This document shows positions 1 to 7,926 of a DNA stretch of 64,000 bases, in pieces; the first letter of the stretch is position 1; each line of letters opens with the position of its first letter. Source of the DNA: Roseicyclus salinarum (GTDB taxonomy: Bacteria; Pseudomonadota; Alphaproteobacteria; Rhodobacterales; Rhodobacteraceae); the NCBI RefSeq assembly GCF_029624655.1, contig NZ_JARRSA010000003.1, positions 1 to 64,000 on the forward strand, written 5' to 3'. The notes beneath the pieces were generated by a model, which did no database searches, had not been told where the DNA came from, and worked only from the letters and a program-made list of their open reading frames with translations. The position numbers were made by a program, and so were the translations under genes.

Positions 1-1
1 C

Positions 2-145
2 GAGGGGCTGTCGGCGGTCGGGTTCGACGCCGGCGAGATCGAGGCGATCATGGGCGGAAACTGGCTGCGCTTCTTCGAGCGCGGCTTCGGCCCCGCGGAG
101 CAGGCGAAAAGGCACGAGAACCTGAACGACCACGCCGCGGAATGA
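2..145 (+). CDS. Membrane dipeptidase (peptidase M19), C-terminal end only
   Basis: Only the last 47 codons are present; the gene enters from the left edge. The visible tail contains IMGGNWLRFF, the motif that normally closes bacterial renal-dipeptidase-like M19 zinc enzymes ('GGN..R'), followed by a short variable tail ending in TGA. The metal ligands lie outside the window. M19 dipeptidase genes are known members of glycine-betaine/sarcosine catabolic clusters in Pseudomonas. The BCCT carrier and sarcosine oxidase genes that follow suggest the same association here. The family call is probable; the substrate is unknown. Confidence 0.65.
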   Translation, partial: EGLSAVGFDAGEIEAIMGGNWLRFFERGFGPAEQAKRHENLNDHAAE

Positions 146-188
146 CCGGCAAACGGAAATCTGGATTGACACAACGGGGACGGCGAAC

Positions 189-1739
189 ATGACTGACATA
201 CCAAAGAGCTCCGAAGACGTGTCCTCCCGGCTCGGCCGGGTGGACAAACCGCTCTTCGCGATCACGGGCGGCTTCATCCTTCTGTTCTGCTGCCTTGCGC
301 TGATCAGCATCGACACGCTGTCGGCCATGGTGGACTGGGGCTTCAATTTCGCGGCGACATACTTTGGCCTTTACTGGCAGCTGCTCCTGCTGGGCACCTT
401 CCTGATCGGGATCGTGATCTGCTTCCTTCCGGGCGCGCGCACCGTGATGGGCGCGCTCGACAAGCCTGAATTCTCGGCCTTCCAGTGGGGCTCCATGATC
501 ATGTGCACCCTCCTCGCGGGGGGCGGGGTGTTCTGGGCCGCGGGCGAGCCGATCGCGCATTACCTCTCCACGCCGCCCCTCTTCGGCGATCTTTCCGCCG
601 ACCCCGAGGCGCAGGCCGCCGCCGCGCTGGCGCAGTCCTACCTGCACTGGGGCTTTCTTGCATGGGCCATCCTCGGGTCGCTGACGACGGTGATGCTGAT
701 GCATTACCATTACGACAAGGGCCTTCCGCTGGCCCCGAGGACGCTGCTCTACCCGCTGTTCGGGGACCGCGCGATCAACGGGCCGATCGGCCTGATCGCG
801 GATGCGTCGTGCATCATCGCCGTGGTCGCGGGCACCGTCGGGCCCATCGGCTTCCTGGGGCTGCAGATGTCCTACGGGCTCAACACGCTGTTCGGCATCC
901 CCGACACCTTCGCCACGCAGGCCACCATGATCCTCGCGCTTGCGGGCATCTATACGGTTTCGGCGATCACGGGCCTTTCGAAGGGCATCCAGCTTCTGTC
1001 CAAGGCGAACGTGATCCTCGCCTTCTGCCTGCTGCTGTTCATGCTGGTGGCCGGGCCGACCGGCTTCATCCTCGGCGGGTTTTTCGAAGGCATGGGCGCC
1101 TATCTCGGCAACTTCTTCGAGCTTGCGCTCTATCGCGGCGACGCGGGCATCTTCGGCGCGCCCGGCTGGCTCGGCTGGTGGACCGTGTTCTTCTGGGGCT
1201 GGTTCCTCGGATACGGCCCGCTGATGGCGATCTTCATCGCCCGGGTGAGCCGGGGCCGCTCGATCCGGTCGATCATCGTGATGCTGTCCATCCTCGCTCC
1301 GATCATCACGAACTTCTGGTTCACGATCATCGGCGGGTCGGGCATCGCGTTCGAGCAGGTCACGCCCGGCGTGATCTCGGGGCCCTTCGAGGGCTTCAAC
1401 CTGCCCGCCGGCCTCCTGGCGATCACGCAGGCCATGCCGATGGGGCTGATCCTGTCGTTCTTCTTCCTCGTCCTCACGATGATCTTCGTGGCGACCACCA
1501 GCGACTCCATGAGCTACGTGATCGCGACGGCGATGTCCGACGACAATCCCTCGGTCCTGCTGAGGGCGTTCTGGGGGCTTGCCATGGCGGTCATGGCGCT
1601 CATTCTGATCTGGACCGGGGCAGGCGGCATCGGCAAGCTGCAAAGCTTCATCGTGGTCACCGCCGTGCCCGTATCGCTGGTGCTTCTGCCGTCGCTGTGG
1701 GACGCGCTGCGGATCACGCTGAAGCTCGGCAAGGGCTGA
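189..1739 (+). CDS. BCCT-family betaine/choline/carnitine-type transporter
   Basis: This 516-residue protein has about twelve hydrophobic segments and should be an inner-membrane secondary carrier for a quaternary ammonium compound, driven by Na+ or H+. Family hallmarks are the aromatic stretch WWTVFFWGWFLGYGPLMA near residues 328-345, running directly into FIARVSRGRSIR, and the early GGGVFWAAGEPI segment. There is no long cytosolic osmosensing tail as in BetP, which fits uptake for catabolism rather than osmoprotection. It lies 43 bp after the dipeptidase and 77 bp before a three-gene unknown block, upstream of the sarcosine oxidase genes. The exact substrate (glycine betaine, proline betaine, carnitine or other) cannot be read from sequence. 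Confidence 0.9.
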   Translation: MTDIPKSSEDVSSRLGRVDKPLFAITGGFILLFCCLALISIDTLSAMVDWGFNFAATYFGLYWQLLLLGTFLIGIVICFLPGARTVMGALDKPEFSAFQWGSMIMCTLLAGGGVFWAAGEPIAHYLSTPPLFGDLSADPEAQAAAALAQSYLHWGFLAWAILGSLTTVMLMHYHYDKGLPLAPRTLLYPLFGDRAINGPIGLIADASCIIAVVAGTVGPIGFLGLQMSYGLNTLFGIPDTFATQATMILALAGIYTVSAITGLSKGIQLLSKANVILAFCLLLFMLVAGPTGFILGGFFEGMGAYLGNFFELALYRGDAGIFGAPGWLGWWTVFFWGWFLGYGPLMAIFIARVSRGRSIRSIIVMLSILAPIITNFWFTIIGGSGIAFEQVTPGVISGPFEGFNLPAGLLAITQAMPMGLILSFFFLVLTMIFVATTSDSMSYVIATAMSDDNPSVLLRAFWGLAMAVMALILIWTGAGGIGKLQSFIVVTAVPVSLVLLPSLWDALRITLKLGKG

Positions 1740-1816
1740 AGACGACGTCGCGGGCGGCACCCGACCGCCGCCCGCGACGGCCCGACACTCGTTGAACGCG
1801 ACGCGGGAGCGTATCG

Positions 1817-3490
1817 ATGCACACGACCACGTCCACGGATCAGGCCGCCGCCGCGGTCGAACGACGCGCCCCCGAGCAGGTGATGCGCCTTGCGCGCATG
1901 GGCTCGGCGCATCCCACGCGCCTGTCGTTCCTGCGCATCCTTTTGCGTCGCGTGCGGGCCGAGGGCTGGCGGTTCGACCGGCCCGTCTGGGAGATCGACG
2001 CCAAGGGCGTGGGCCGGGCGGTCTATCGCGCGCGCGGCCCCGAACGGACCTACAGCCTCGTGGCCTTCGCGCATGACCTGCCGGCGCACATGCGCTCGGA
2101 CCGGGTGATCGCCACGGCGTGGGACGCGACCTTCGCCCTGCATGACGGAACGCCCTCGGCGGCGGACCTCGACCGGCTCGCGGCGAACGTGCCCCTTCAG
2201 GAGGCGGGCCGCGTCGAGCCGTCGGAACTTTCGCTCAGCCGGGCCAACCGCTCGGTGCGACTTTGGCGGCACGTCGTGGACCGGCTCGCCGAAGGGCTGC
2301 AGCCCGACACGGCGGAAATCGACGCGGTCGGCTACCTCATGCGCACCACGGCGGTCTACGGGTCGGGCAAGTTCGGCGCGGCGGACCGTGCCGACATCGC
2401 CGCCCGGCCCGAGCTTGCCGCGCCGTTCCAGGTCGAGATGCTGGCGGTCTGGCTGATCCGGCAGTTCACCGTCGACATGGTCGAGCACGTGGCCGCCGCG
2501 CGCGGCGGCGACCGTGCCGCGCGTCTTGCGCCAGACATCCGGCGCCGCCTCGGCGTCGGAAATTCCACCGGCCTCGGCATGGCGCCCTTCATCGTGCGCC
2601 ACCCCGTTCTTCTGAACAACTGGATGATGGCGAAGGAAGAGGCGCTGGTCCGCGTCCGCGCGCTTCCCGACGCCGACCCTGACGCGCGGGCCGCCCTGCG
2701 CGCCGCGTGGGAGGCCGCGCGCGACAACGCCGCGAACTGGCGCTCGGAGCATCCGTTGCAGGTGGAGAAGCTGCGCGACCTGCGCGCGGACCTCGAGCGG
2801 ATCGGGGCGAGGATCGCGGATTTCCCCGGCACCTGCGACACGCCCTGGGACGCGCTCTGGCGCTGGGGCGAGGAGACGCTGACGCTCGAGGGGCAGGAAC
2901 AGCTTTTCGCGCTGATGCTGGAGCCGCACGGCGCGCTGGTGGACGGGCTTGCGCAGTGCATGGACGCCGACGAGACGGCCGGCTTCGGGCTGGATGGCGC
3001 GATGCGCTGCGCCGAGCTGCGCGGCATTCTGGAGGCCCGTTACGACTGGGCGCTCGCCATCGATTTCGCGCAGCCCTCGGCCGCCGCGCGGTTCTGGTAC
3101 GTGTCTGAGGAAAAGCTGGAGCCGAGGCTGGGCGACCGGCTGAGCGACGATGGCGCCGAGCGGGAGCAGCCCTTGTGCATCGCAAGGCTCGCACGCGAAC
3201 TGCACGATGCGCTGGCCGGCTGTCGCGAGACCGAGACGTTGGCCGAATTCCTCCTGCGCGCGCCGGAACACCGCTTCATGGCGCGCCGCGCGCAACTGGC
3301 CGCGCGCCACCCCTATGCCGAGGTGCGCGACAACCTGATCGCCGCCGAGATGCTTCCGATCGACATGATGCGCTGCAAGCTCGCCTTCTTCGGGGCGAGC
3401 CATTTCGACCCGCGGTCGGACAAGTGGGTGCGCATCAGCCTGTTCCAGGGGGCGCCCTATCCTCTGGAGCAGGCGGGCGCGTGCGCGTGA
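1817..3490 (+). CDS. Unrecognised 557-aa soluble protein in the betaine-catabolic operon
   Basis: I do not recognise this family. The protein is soluble, with no signal peptide or membrane segment, and is rich in Arg, Ala and acidic residues. Clusters that look functional include HPTRLSFLRI near residue 35, SRANRSVRLWRHVVDRL near 145, a YGSGKFGAADRAD block near 180, and a NSTGLGMAPFIVRHPVLLNNWM block near 240. The last, with its neighbouring Lys and Glu residues, resembles a ligand-binding loop. Its stop overlaps the start of the DUF3726 gene (TGATG), so the two are translationally coupled and probably act together. Position between a BCCT carrier and an Ldh-type oxidoreductase suggests an enzyme acting on a quaternary ammonium compound or its demethylation product; this is inference. 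Confidence 0.75.
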   Translation: MHTTTSTDQAAAAVERRAPEQVMRLARMGSAHPTRLSFLRILLRRVRAEGWRFDRPVWEIDAKGVGRAVYRARGPERTYSLVAFAHDLPAHMRSDRVIATAWDATFALHDGTPSAADLDRLAANVPLQEAGRVEPSELSLSRANRSVRLWRHVVDRLAEGLQPDTAEIDAVGYLMRTTAVYGSGKFGAADRADIAARPELAAPFQVEMLAVWLIRQFTVDMVEHVAAARGGDRAARLAPDIRRRLGVGNSTGLGMAPFIVRHPVLLNNWMMAKEEALVRVRALPDADPDARAALRAAWEAARDNAANWRSEHPLQVEKLRDLRADLERIGARIADFPGTCDTPWDALWRWGEETLTLEGQEQLFALMLEPHGALVDGLAQCMDADETAGFGLDGAMRCAELRGILEARYDWALAIDFAQPSAAARFWYVSEEKLEPRLGDRLSDDGAEREQPLCIARLARELHDALAGCRETETLAEFLLRAPEHRFMARRAQLAARHPYAEVRDNLIAAEMLPIDMMRCKLAFFGASHFDPRSDKWVRISLFQGAPYPLEQAGACA

Positions 3491-4206
3491 TGGTCCGGCC
3501 CCCGTCGACAGACGGCGCCTCCGGGCCCGCCCTCCGCGCGGCTCCCGCCGATCCGCTCCTGTCGCGCAGCGAGATCGAGGCGCTTTGCGCCAAGGCCGCG
3601 CGCGGGGCCGGCATGGCGTGGGGCCTGGCCGAGGAGGCGGGCTTTGCCGCAGGCTGGCTTTCCGCGCGCGGGATCGACGGGCCGCGGGCGCTGGCCGATC
3701 ACCTGCACTGGGCGCAAGGCCTGCCCTGGCACGAGATCTGCCCGGCCGTGGCAAGGGGCATGTGGACCGCGCGCGGCGACGGGATGCTCTGTCCCGTCGC
3801 GCTTGGCGCGACGCTGAGCGATTTCTGCACCCTGCCCGAGGCCGCGCTGGACGACGAGGGCCTGACGCTTGGCCCGGTCAGCCGTCCGGTGATCCTGCTG
3901 CCGTTTCTCGCCGCCGTCGCGCGGCGGCTGGGGCATCCGGTCGAGGTCTCGTGGGCCGGGGGGCGCATCGCGATCTCGCCGGCGGGCGGGATGTCGGGGG
4001 CGCTTTGCGCCATCGGGGCTGTGGACTGCGCGCTACTCACGCTCTGCCGTGGGGCGGACGCGCCCGAGCCCGCGGCGCCCGGCGCGCGCAGGGGCTGCAG
4101 CAAAGACACGCTCGACAGTCTCGGCGCGCTTGCGCTGAAGACCACGGTGCCGCCGTCCGAGACATCGCGCGCCGATGCCGGGGCGGGGACCAGCGACAAC
4201 GACTGA
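3490..4206 (+). CDS. DUF3726-family protein
   Basis: This predicted 238-aa soluble protein starts at the ATG overlapping the upstream TGA by one base. It opens with LSRSEIEALCAKAARGAGM and contains EAGFAAGWLSARGIDGP, the pattern I associate with DUF3726, a family without an assigned activity. A central LPEAALDDEGLTLGPVSRPVIL block and a C-terminal CAIGAVDCALLTLC segment follow. The N-terminal 'eliminate/activate a helical pair' pattern also occurs in Ldh-family oxidoreductases, and such an oxidoreductase lies 52 bp downstream, so this may be a companion subunit. That link is inference. It probably shares a transcript with the genes on either side. Confidence 0.7.
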   Translation: MVRPPSTDGASGPALRAAPADPLLSRSEIEALCAKAARGAGMAWGLAEEAGFAAGWLSARGIDGPRALADHLHWAQGLPWHEICPAVARGMWTARGDGMLCPVALGATLSDFCTLPEAALDDEGLTLGPVSRPVILLPFLAAVARRLGHPVEVSWAGGRIAISPAGGMSGALCAIGAVDCALLTLCRGADAPEPAAPGARRGCSKDTLDSLGALALKTTVPPSETSRADAGAGTSDND

Positions 4207-4258
4207 ACGGCGCGCCTGTGGCGCGGCGGTGCAATGACGGGAAGGCAGGACCGACAGG

Positions 4259-5242
4259 ATGGAAATCGAACTCGCCCGGATCGAGGACTTGAGCGCGCGG
4301 GCGCTCGCGGCCCACGGCGCCGGGCCGTTGCAGGCCGCATCCGTGGCACGGGCCATCGCCCGCGCCGAGGAGACCGGCAACGTGATCTGCGGCCTCTACT
4401 ACCTCGAAAGCTATTGCCGCCAGCTTCGGACGGGCCGCGTCGATGGACGGGCCGAGCCCGCCGTTGCGACGCCCCGTCCGGGTGCGGTCACGGTCGATGC
4501 CCGCCAAGGATTCGCCCAGCCCGCTTTCCAGTGCGGCCTTCCCGCGGCGCTGGAGGCGGCCCGGTCCTGCGGGATCGCGACGCTTGCGATCCGCCATTCG
4601 CACACCTGCACGTCGCTGGGCTTCTTCACCGAACAGATCGCGCGCGAGGGGCTGATCGGCATCGGCTTCACCAATGCCTCGGCCATCGTCGCAGGGCCGG
4701 GCGGGCGGACGCCCGTTCTCGGCACGAACCCCATCGCCTTCACGCTGCCGGGGCCCGACGGCCCCTCGATGCACGCGGATTTCTCGACCGCCGCCGTGGC
4801 GCTGGGCAAGATCACCATGGCGAAGGCGGCCGGCGAGAAGATCCCGCTGGGCTGGGCCGTGGACAGCGAGGGCAGGCCCACGACCGATCCAGAGGCCGCG
4901 CTGTCGGGCGCCCTCGTCAGCGCGGCAAGCTACAAGGGCTGGGCGCTGGGCCTGCTGGTGGAGTTCATGGCGGCCGGGCTGACCGGGTCGCGCGGATCGC
5001 GCGAGGTGAAGGGGCTGAAGCTTCCCGACGGCCCGCCGCACGGTCTCGGGCAGAGCTACATCCTGATCGATCCCGCGGTTCATGGCGGCGACCTTTCGGC
5101 CAGCATCGCCCGCGTGACCGAGGCCATGGCCGGCGATCCCGAAGTCCGCATTCCCGGCGCGCACCGCGTGCTGCAAGACCCCGTCGAGGTGGCCCCCGCG
5201 ATGTGGGAGCAACTATCCGCGCTGGCCGAGGGACGGAGCTAG
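4259..5242 (+). CDS. Ldh-family NAD(P)H-dependent oxidoreductase (malate/L-lactate/pyrroline-2-carboxylate reductase fold)
   Basis: At 327 aa it has the usual length of the YlbC/ComC/DpkA superfamily, whose members reduce 2-oxo acids or cyclic imino acids such as delta1-pyrroline-2-carboxylate. Supporting motifs are SHTCTSLGFF with the catalytic-type His, PVLGTNPIAF near residue 155, FSTAAVALGKI near 178 and ASYKGWALGLLVEFMAAGLTG near 225, all typical nucleotide-binding and dimer segments. The usual N-terminal 'SHG' is replaced by ETGNVICGL, so substrate specificity may differ. It ends the presumed BCCT/unknown/DUF3726 operon and converges with a GlxA-type regulator. If the imported compound is a proline betaine, a cyclic-imine reductase would fit, but that is speculative. 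Confidence 0.8.
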   Translation: MEIELARIEDLSARALAAHGAGPLQAASVARAIARAEETGNVICGLYYLESYCRQLRTGRVDGRAEPAVATPRPGAVTVDARQGFAQPAFQCGLPAALEAARSCGIATLAIRHSHTCTSLGFFTEQIAREGLIGIGFTNASAIVAGPGGRTPVLGTNPIAFTLPGPDGPSMHADFSTAAVALGKITMAKAAGEKIPLGWAVDSEGRPTTDPEAALSGALVSAASYKGWALGLLVEFMAAGLTGSRGSREVKGLKLPDGPPHGLGQSYILIDPAVHGGDLSASIARVTEAMAGDPEVRIPGAHRVLQDPVEVAPAMWEQLSALAEGRS

Positions 5243-5279
5243 GCTTTCCCCCGCGACGCCGGAATGGCCGCCCGGGCCC

Positions 5280-6245
5280 TCAGGCCGGTCCGCTCGGGGA
5301 GGCATGGCCCCTTGCGCGGACGGCGGTCGGCGCCATCCCGAAGCGGTCGCGGAACGCGCGCGCGAAATGCGGTCCGTTGGCGAAGCCCGTCGCCAGCGCC
5401 ACCTCCAGCACCGGCAGTCCGGTCTGGCCCAGAAGGTCTCGCGCCTTGTCGAGGCGCATCGCGCGGTAGAAGCGCATGATCGGCACGCCCGCCCGCTCCT
5501 CGAAGCGCCGCTGAAGGTGGCGCGCGCTCATCCCCGACAGGATCGCCAGCTGCCCGACGCTGAGCGGATCGGCGAGGTGGCTTTCCATCAGGCTGACGAC
5601 CGCCATGAGGGTCGGATCGTGGATGCCGTAACGCTCGGCCGTGCCGGCCTTCTGCGGGTCACCGGCCTCGCGGATGCGGGTGTGGATGAACCAGTCCGCC
5701 ACGCGCCGCGCCAGCTCGATGCCGTGATGCGCGGTGATCAGTGCGTGCATCATGTCGAGCGGGGCGGCCCCCCCGGCGCAGGTGAAGCGATCGCGGTCGA
5801 TCACGAAAAGCCTGCGTTCCATGAGGTGGTCCGGCGACAGCTCGCGCAGCGCGTCGAAATGCTGCCAGTGCACCGTGAAGCGCCGCCCCGACAGAAGCCC
5901 CGCCTTCGCAAGCACCACCGCCCCGCCCGAGATCCCGCCAAGCGCGACCCCCCGCCGGTCGAGCCCGCGCAGAAAGCCCGTGGCCCGCGGGCAATGCAGG
6001 CCGAGGGGATCGCCCCCCGCGACGACGAACACCGTGTCGAAGGTGCCCGCGACGGCATTCAGCGCGACGGTGTCGAACATGCCCCCGACCGACGCTACCG
6101 CCGGGCCGCCGCCCTCCGAGAGAAAGCACATCTCGTAAAGATCGCGGCCCGCCAGAAGGTTGGCGGCGCGCAACGGCTCGACTGCCGCGGCGCAGGACAT
6201 CAGCGCGTAATCCTCGAGCAGCAGGAAACCGATCCGCCGGCGCAT
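5280..6245 (-). CDS. GlxA-family AraC-type regulator, GbdR-like
   Basis: This 321-aa two-domain regulator has an N-terminal DJ-1/PfpI-like sensor half (residues ~5-170, with GGDPLGLHC and GGISGGAVVLA) and a C-terminal AraC double helix-turn-helix (residues ~220-310, with SGMSARHLQRRFEERAG and ALATGFANGPHFARAFRDRFG). The same architecture is found in GbdR, the glycine-betaine/dimethylglycine-responsive activator of demethylation genes in Pseudomonas. It is divergently transcribed from soxB across a 129-bp gap and is the obvious candidate regulator of soxBDAG-purU and perhaps of the BCCT block. The inducer is inferred, not shown. Confidence 0.88.
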   Translation of the reverse strand: MRRRIGFLLLEDYALMSCAAAVEPLRAANLLAGRDLYEMCFLSEGGGPAVASVGGMFDTVALNAVAGTFDTVFVVAGGDPLGLHCPRATGFLRGLDRRGVALGGISGGAVVLAKAGLLSGRRFTVHWQHFDALRELSPDHLMERRLFVIDRDRFTCAGGAAPLDMMHALITAHHGIELARRVADWFIHTRIREAGDPQKAGTAERYGIHDPTLMAVVSLMESHLADPLSVGQLAILSGMSARHLQRRFEERAGVPIMRFYRAMRLDKARDLLGQTGLPVLEVALATGFANGPHFARAFRDRFGMAPTAVRARGHASPSGPA

Positions 6246-6374
6246 CGTGTCGCTCCCCCTTTTGGACGCGCTGTGACGTGTCTGGCACGAAAAGGCAAGA
6301 ATGCGTCACTTTCGGAACGTCATGGCGCGCCGGAACGTGGCACTGAGACCAGGACGGGCAGCAAGGGGCGTCAG
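6246..6374. promoter_or_regulatory. Divergent regulatory region between the GlxA-type regulator and soxB
   Basis: The gap contains an exact 8-bp direct repeat CGGAACGT at 6313-6320 and 6331-6338 (18-bp period). TGGCAC occurs at 6283-6288 and again at 6338-6343. The arms GTGACG (6273-6278) and CGTCAC (6304-6309) form an interrupted inverted repeat. AraC-type regulators commonly bind direct repeats about two helical turns apart, so these are plausible binding sites. No unambiguous -35/-10 pair was identified. Confidence 0.45.
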
Positions 6375-7625
6375 ATGCGCTATTCGGGGTTCAGGGTGTT
6401 TCGCGAGGCGATCACCGGGCACAAGGGCTGGCGCCCTGTCTGGCGCGATCCCCAGCCGCAGCAGGCCTACGACATCGTCATCGTCGGCGGGGGCGGGCAT
6501 GGGCTTGCCACCGCGCACTACCTCGCAAGCCGGTATGGCGCGCGGCGCGTCGCGGTGCTTGAGAAGGGCTGGATCGGCGGCGGCAATGTCGGGCGCAACA
6601 CCACGATCGTCCGCTCGAACTACCTGCTCGACGGCAACGAGCCGTTCTACGAGATGTCGCTGAAGCTCTGGGAAGGGCTGGAGCAGGACCTGAACTACAA
6701 CGCGATGGTCAGCCAGCGCGGCGTGCTGAACCTGTGCCATACCGATGCGCAGCGCGACGCCTACCGCCTGCGCGGCAACGCCATGATGCTGCACGGCGCC
6801 GACGCCGAGCTTCTGGACGCGGCGCAGGTGCGGGCGATGTATCCGTTCCTCAACTTCGAGAACGCGCGCTTTCCGATCAAGGGCGGCCTGCTGCAGCGGC
6901 GCGGCGGCACCGTGCGCCACGACGCGGTCGCCTGGGGCTTCGCGCGGGCCGCCGACAGCCGCGGCGTGGACATCATCCAGAACTGCGAGGTGACGGGCCT
7001 GCGCATCGAGAACGGCGCCATCCGCGGACTCGAGACCACGCGCGGTTTCATCGGCGCGGGCAAGGTGGGCGTCGCGGTCGCGGGCCATTCGGGGCAGGTG
7101 ATGGCGATGGCGGGCCTGCGCCTGCCGATCGAAAGCCACGTCCTGCAGGCTTTCGTCAGCGAGGGGCTGAAGCCCGTGCTGGACGGCGTGATCACTTACG
7201 GCGCGGGGCATTTCTACGTCAGCCAGTCCGACAAGGGCGGCCTCGTCTTCGGCGGCGACATCGACGGCTACAACTCGTTCGCGCAGCGCGGAAACCTGCC
7301 CACCGTCGAGGATGTCTGCGAAAGCGGCATGTCGCTGATGCCGATGATCGGGCAGGCGCGTCTGCTGCGCATGTGGGGGGGCGTGATGGACATGAGCATG
7401 GACGGCTCGCCCATCATCGACCGCACACCGGTCGAGGGCCTCTATTTCAACGGCGGCTGGTGCTACGGCGGGTTCAAGGCGACCCCGGCCTCGGGGCTGG
7501 CCTTCGCGCATCTTCTGGCGACCGACACCCCCCACGAGACCGCCGCCGCCTACCGGCTGGACCGGTTCCGCACCGGCCGGATGATCGACGAAAAGGGCAT
7601 GGGCGCCACGCCCAACCTGCATTGA
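6375..7625 (+). CDS. soxB: Sarcosine oxidase subunit beta
   Basis: This subunit carries the FAD site and the covalent-FMN site of the heterotetrameric sarcosine oxidase, which oxidatively demethylates sarcosine to glycine with H2O2 and transfers the one-carbon unit to tetrahydrofolate. The 416-aa protein has the dinucleotide-binding motif IVIVGGGGHGLATAHYLA at residues ~34-51. RHDAVAWGFAR follows near 181, and its His182 matches the covalent FMN-linking histidine of known SoxB proteins. A conserved PVEGLYFNGGWCYGGFKATP segment lies near the C-terminus. The ATG at 6375 was chosen because MRYSGFRVFREA is the standard SoxB start; longer readings run into the divergent regulator. It is the first gene of soxBDAG. 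Confidence 0.97.
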   Translation: MRYSGFRVFREAITGHKGWRPVWRDPQPQQAYDIVIVGGGGHGLATAHYLASRYGARRVAVLEKGWIGGGNVGRNTTIVRSNYLLDGNEPFYEMSLKLWEGLEQDLNYNAMVSQRGVLNLCHTDAQRDAYRLRGNAMMLHGADAELLDAAQVRAMYPFLNFENARFPIKGGLLQRRGGTVRHDAVAWGFARAADSRGVDIIQNCEVTGLRIENGAIRGLETTRGFIGAGKVGVAVAGHSGQVMAMAGLRLPIESHVLQAFVSEGLKPVLDGVITYGAGHFYVSQSDKGGLVFGGDIDGYNSFAQRGNLPTVEDVCESGMSLMPMIGQARLLRMWGGVMDMSMDGSPIIDRTPVEGLYFNGGWCYGGFKATPASGLAFAHLLATDTPHETAAAYRLDRFRTGRMIDEKGMGATPNLH

Positions 7626-7638
7626 GCGAGACGCGCAC

Positions 7639-7926
7639 ATGATCATTCCCCATCCCGTTCTCGGCCCGCGCGACGCGCAGGAATTCACCTATCTCGGCGA
7701 CGCCGCGCTGATCGACCGGCCCGACGGCATGGCCGACGGCGCGCAGGACGCGCTGTTCGATTACCTCTACCTGCGCGACAACCCCGCCGGACTGCACCGC
7801 GAGCTGTGGTTCCATGAACAGGGCGACCGGTCCTGGCTGGTGGTCACGCGCGACACCCGCACCCACGCGATCACCAAGGTGGAACTGGCGCGCGACGTGG
7901 CGCTGGCGCGGGGGCGCGGCGCATGA
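7639..7926 (+). CDS. soxD: Sarcosine oxidase subunit delta, variant without zinc cysteines
   Basis: This 95-aa small subunit lies 13 bp after soxB and overlaps soxA by 4 bp. The family pattern is clear in GPRDAQEFTYLGDA, DYLYLRDNPAG and HRELWFHEQGDRSWLVVTRDT. In zinc-binding SoxD proteins the start reads roughly CPxCGPR and a later Cys completes the site. Here the corresponding positions are HPVLGPR and GDRSW, and the protein contains no cysteine. The subunit therefore probably does not hold the structural zinc seen in the Corynebacterium enzyme. It is otherwise full length and most likely functional. Confidence 0.93.
   Translation: MIIPHPVLGPRDAQEFTYLGDAALIDRPDGMADGAQDALFDYLYLRDNPAGLHRELWFHEQGDRSWLVVTRDTRTHAITKVELARDVALARGRGA

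Noticed and set aside
48-1760. A 570-codon minus-strand open frame over the BCCT gene.
   Set aside because: It is composed of charged low-complexity residues and is fully antisense to a membrane transporter with clear family motifs.
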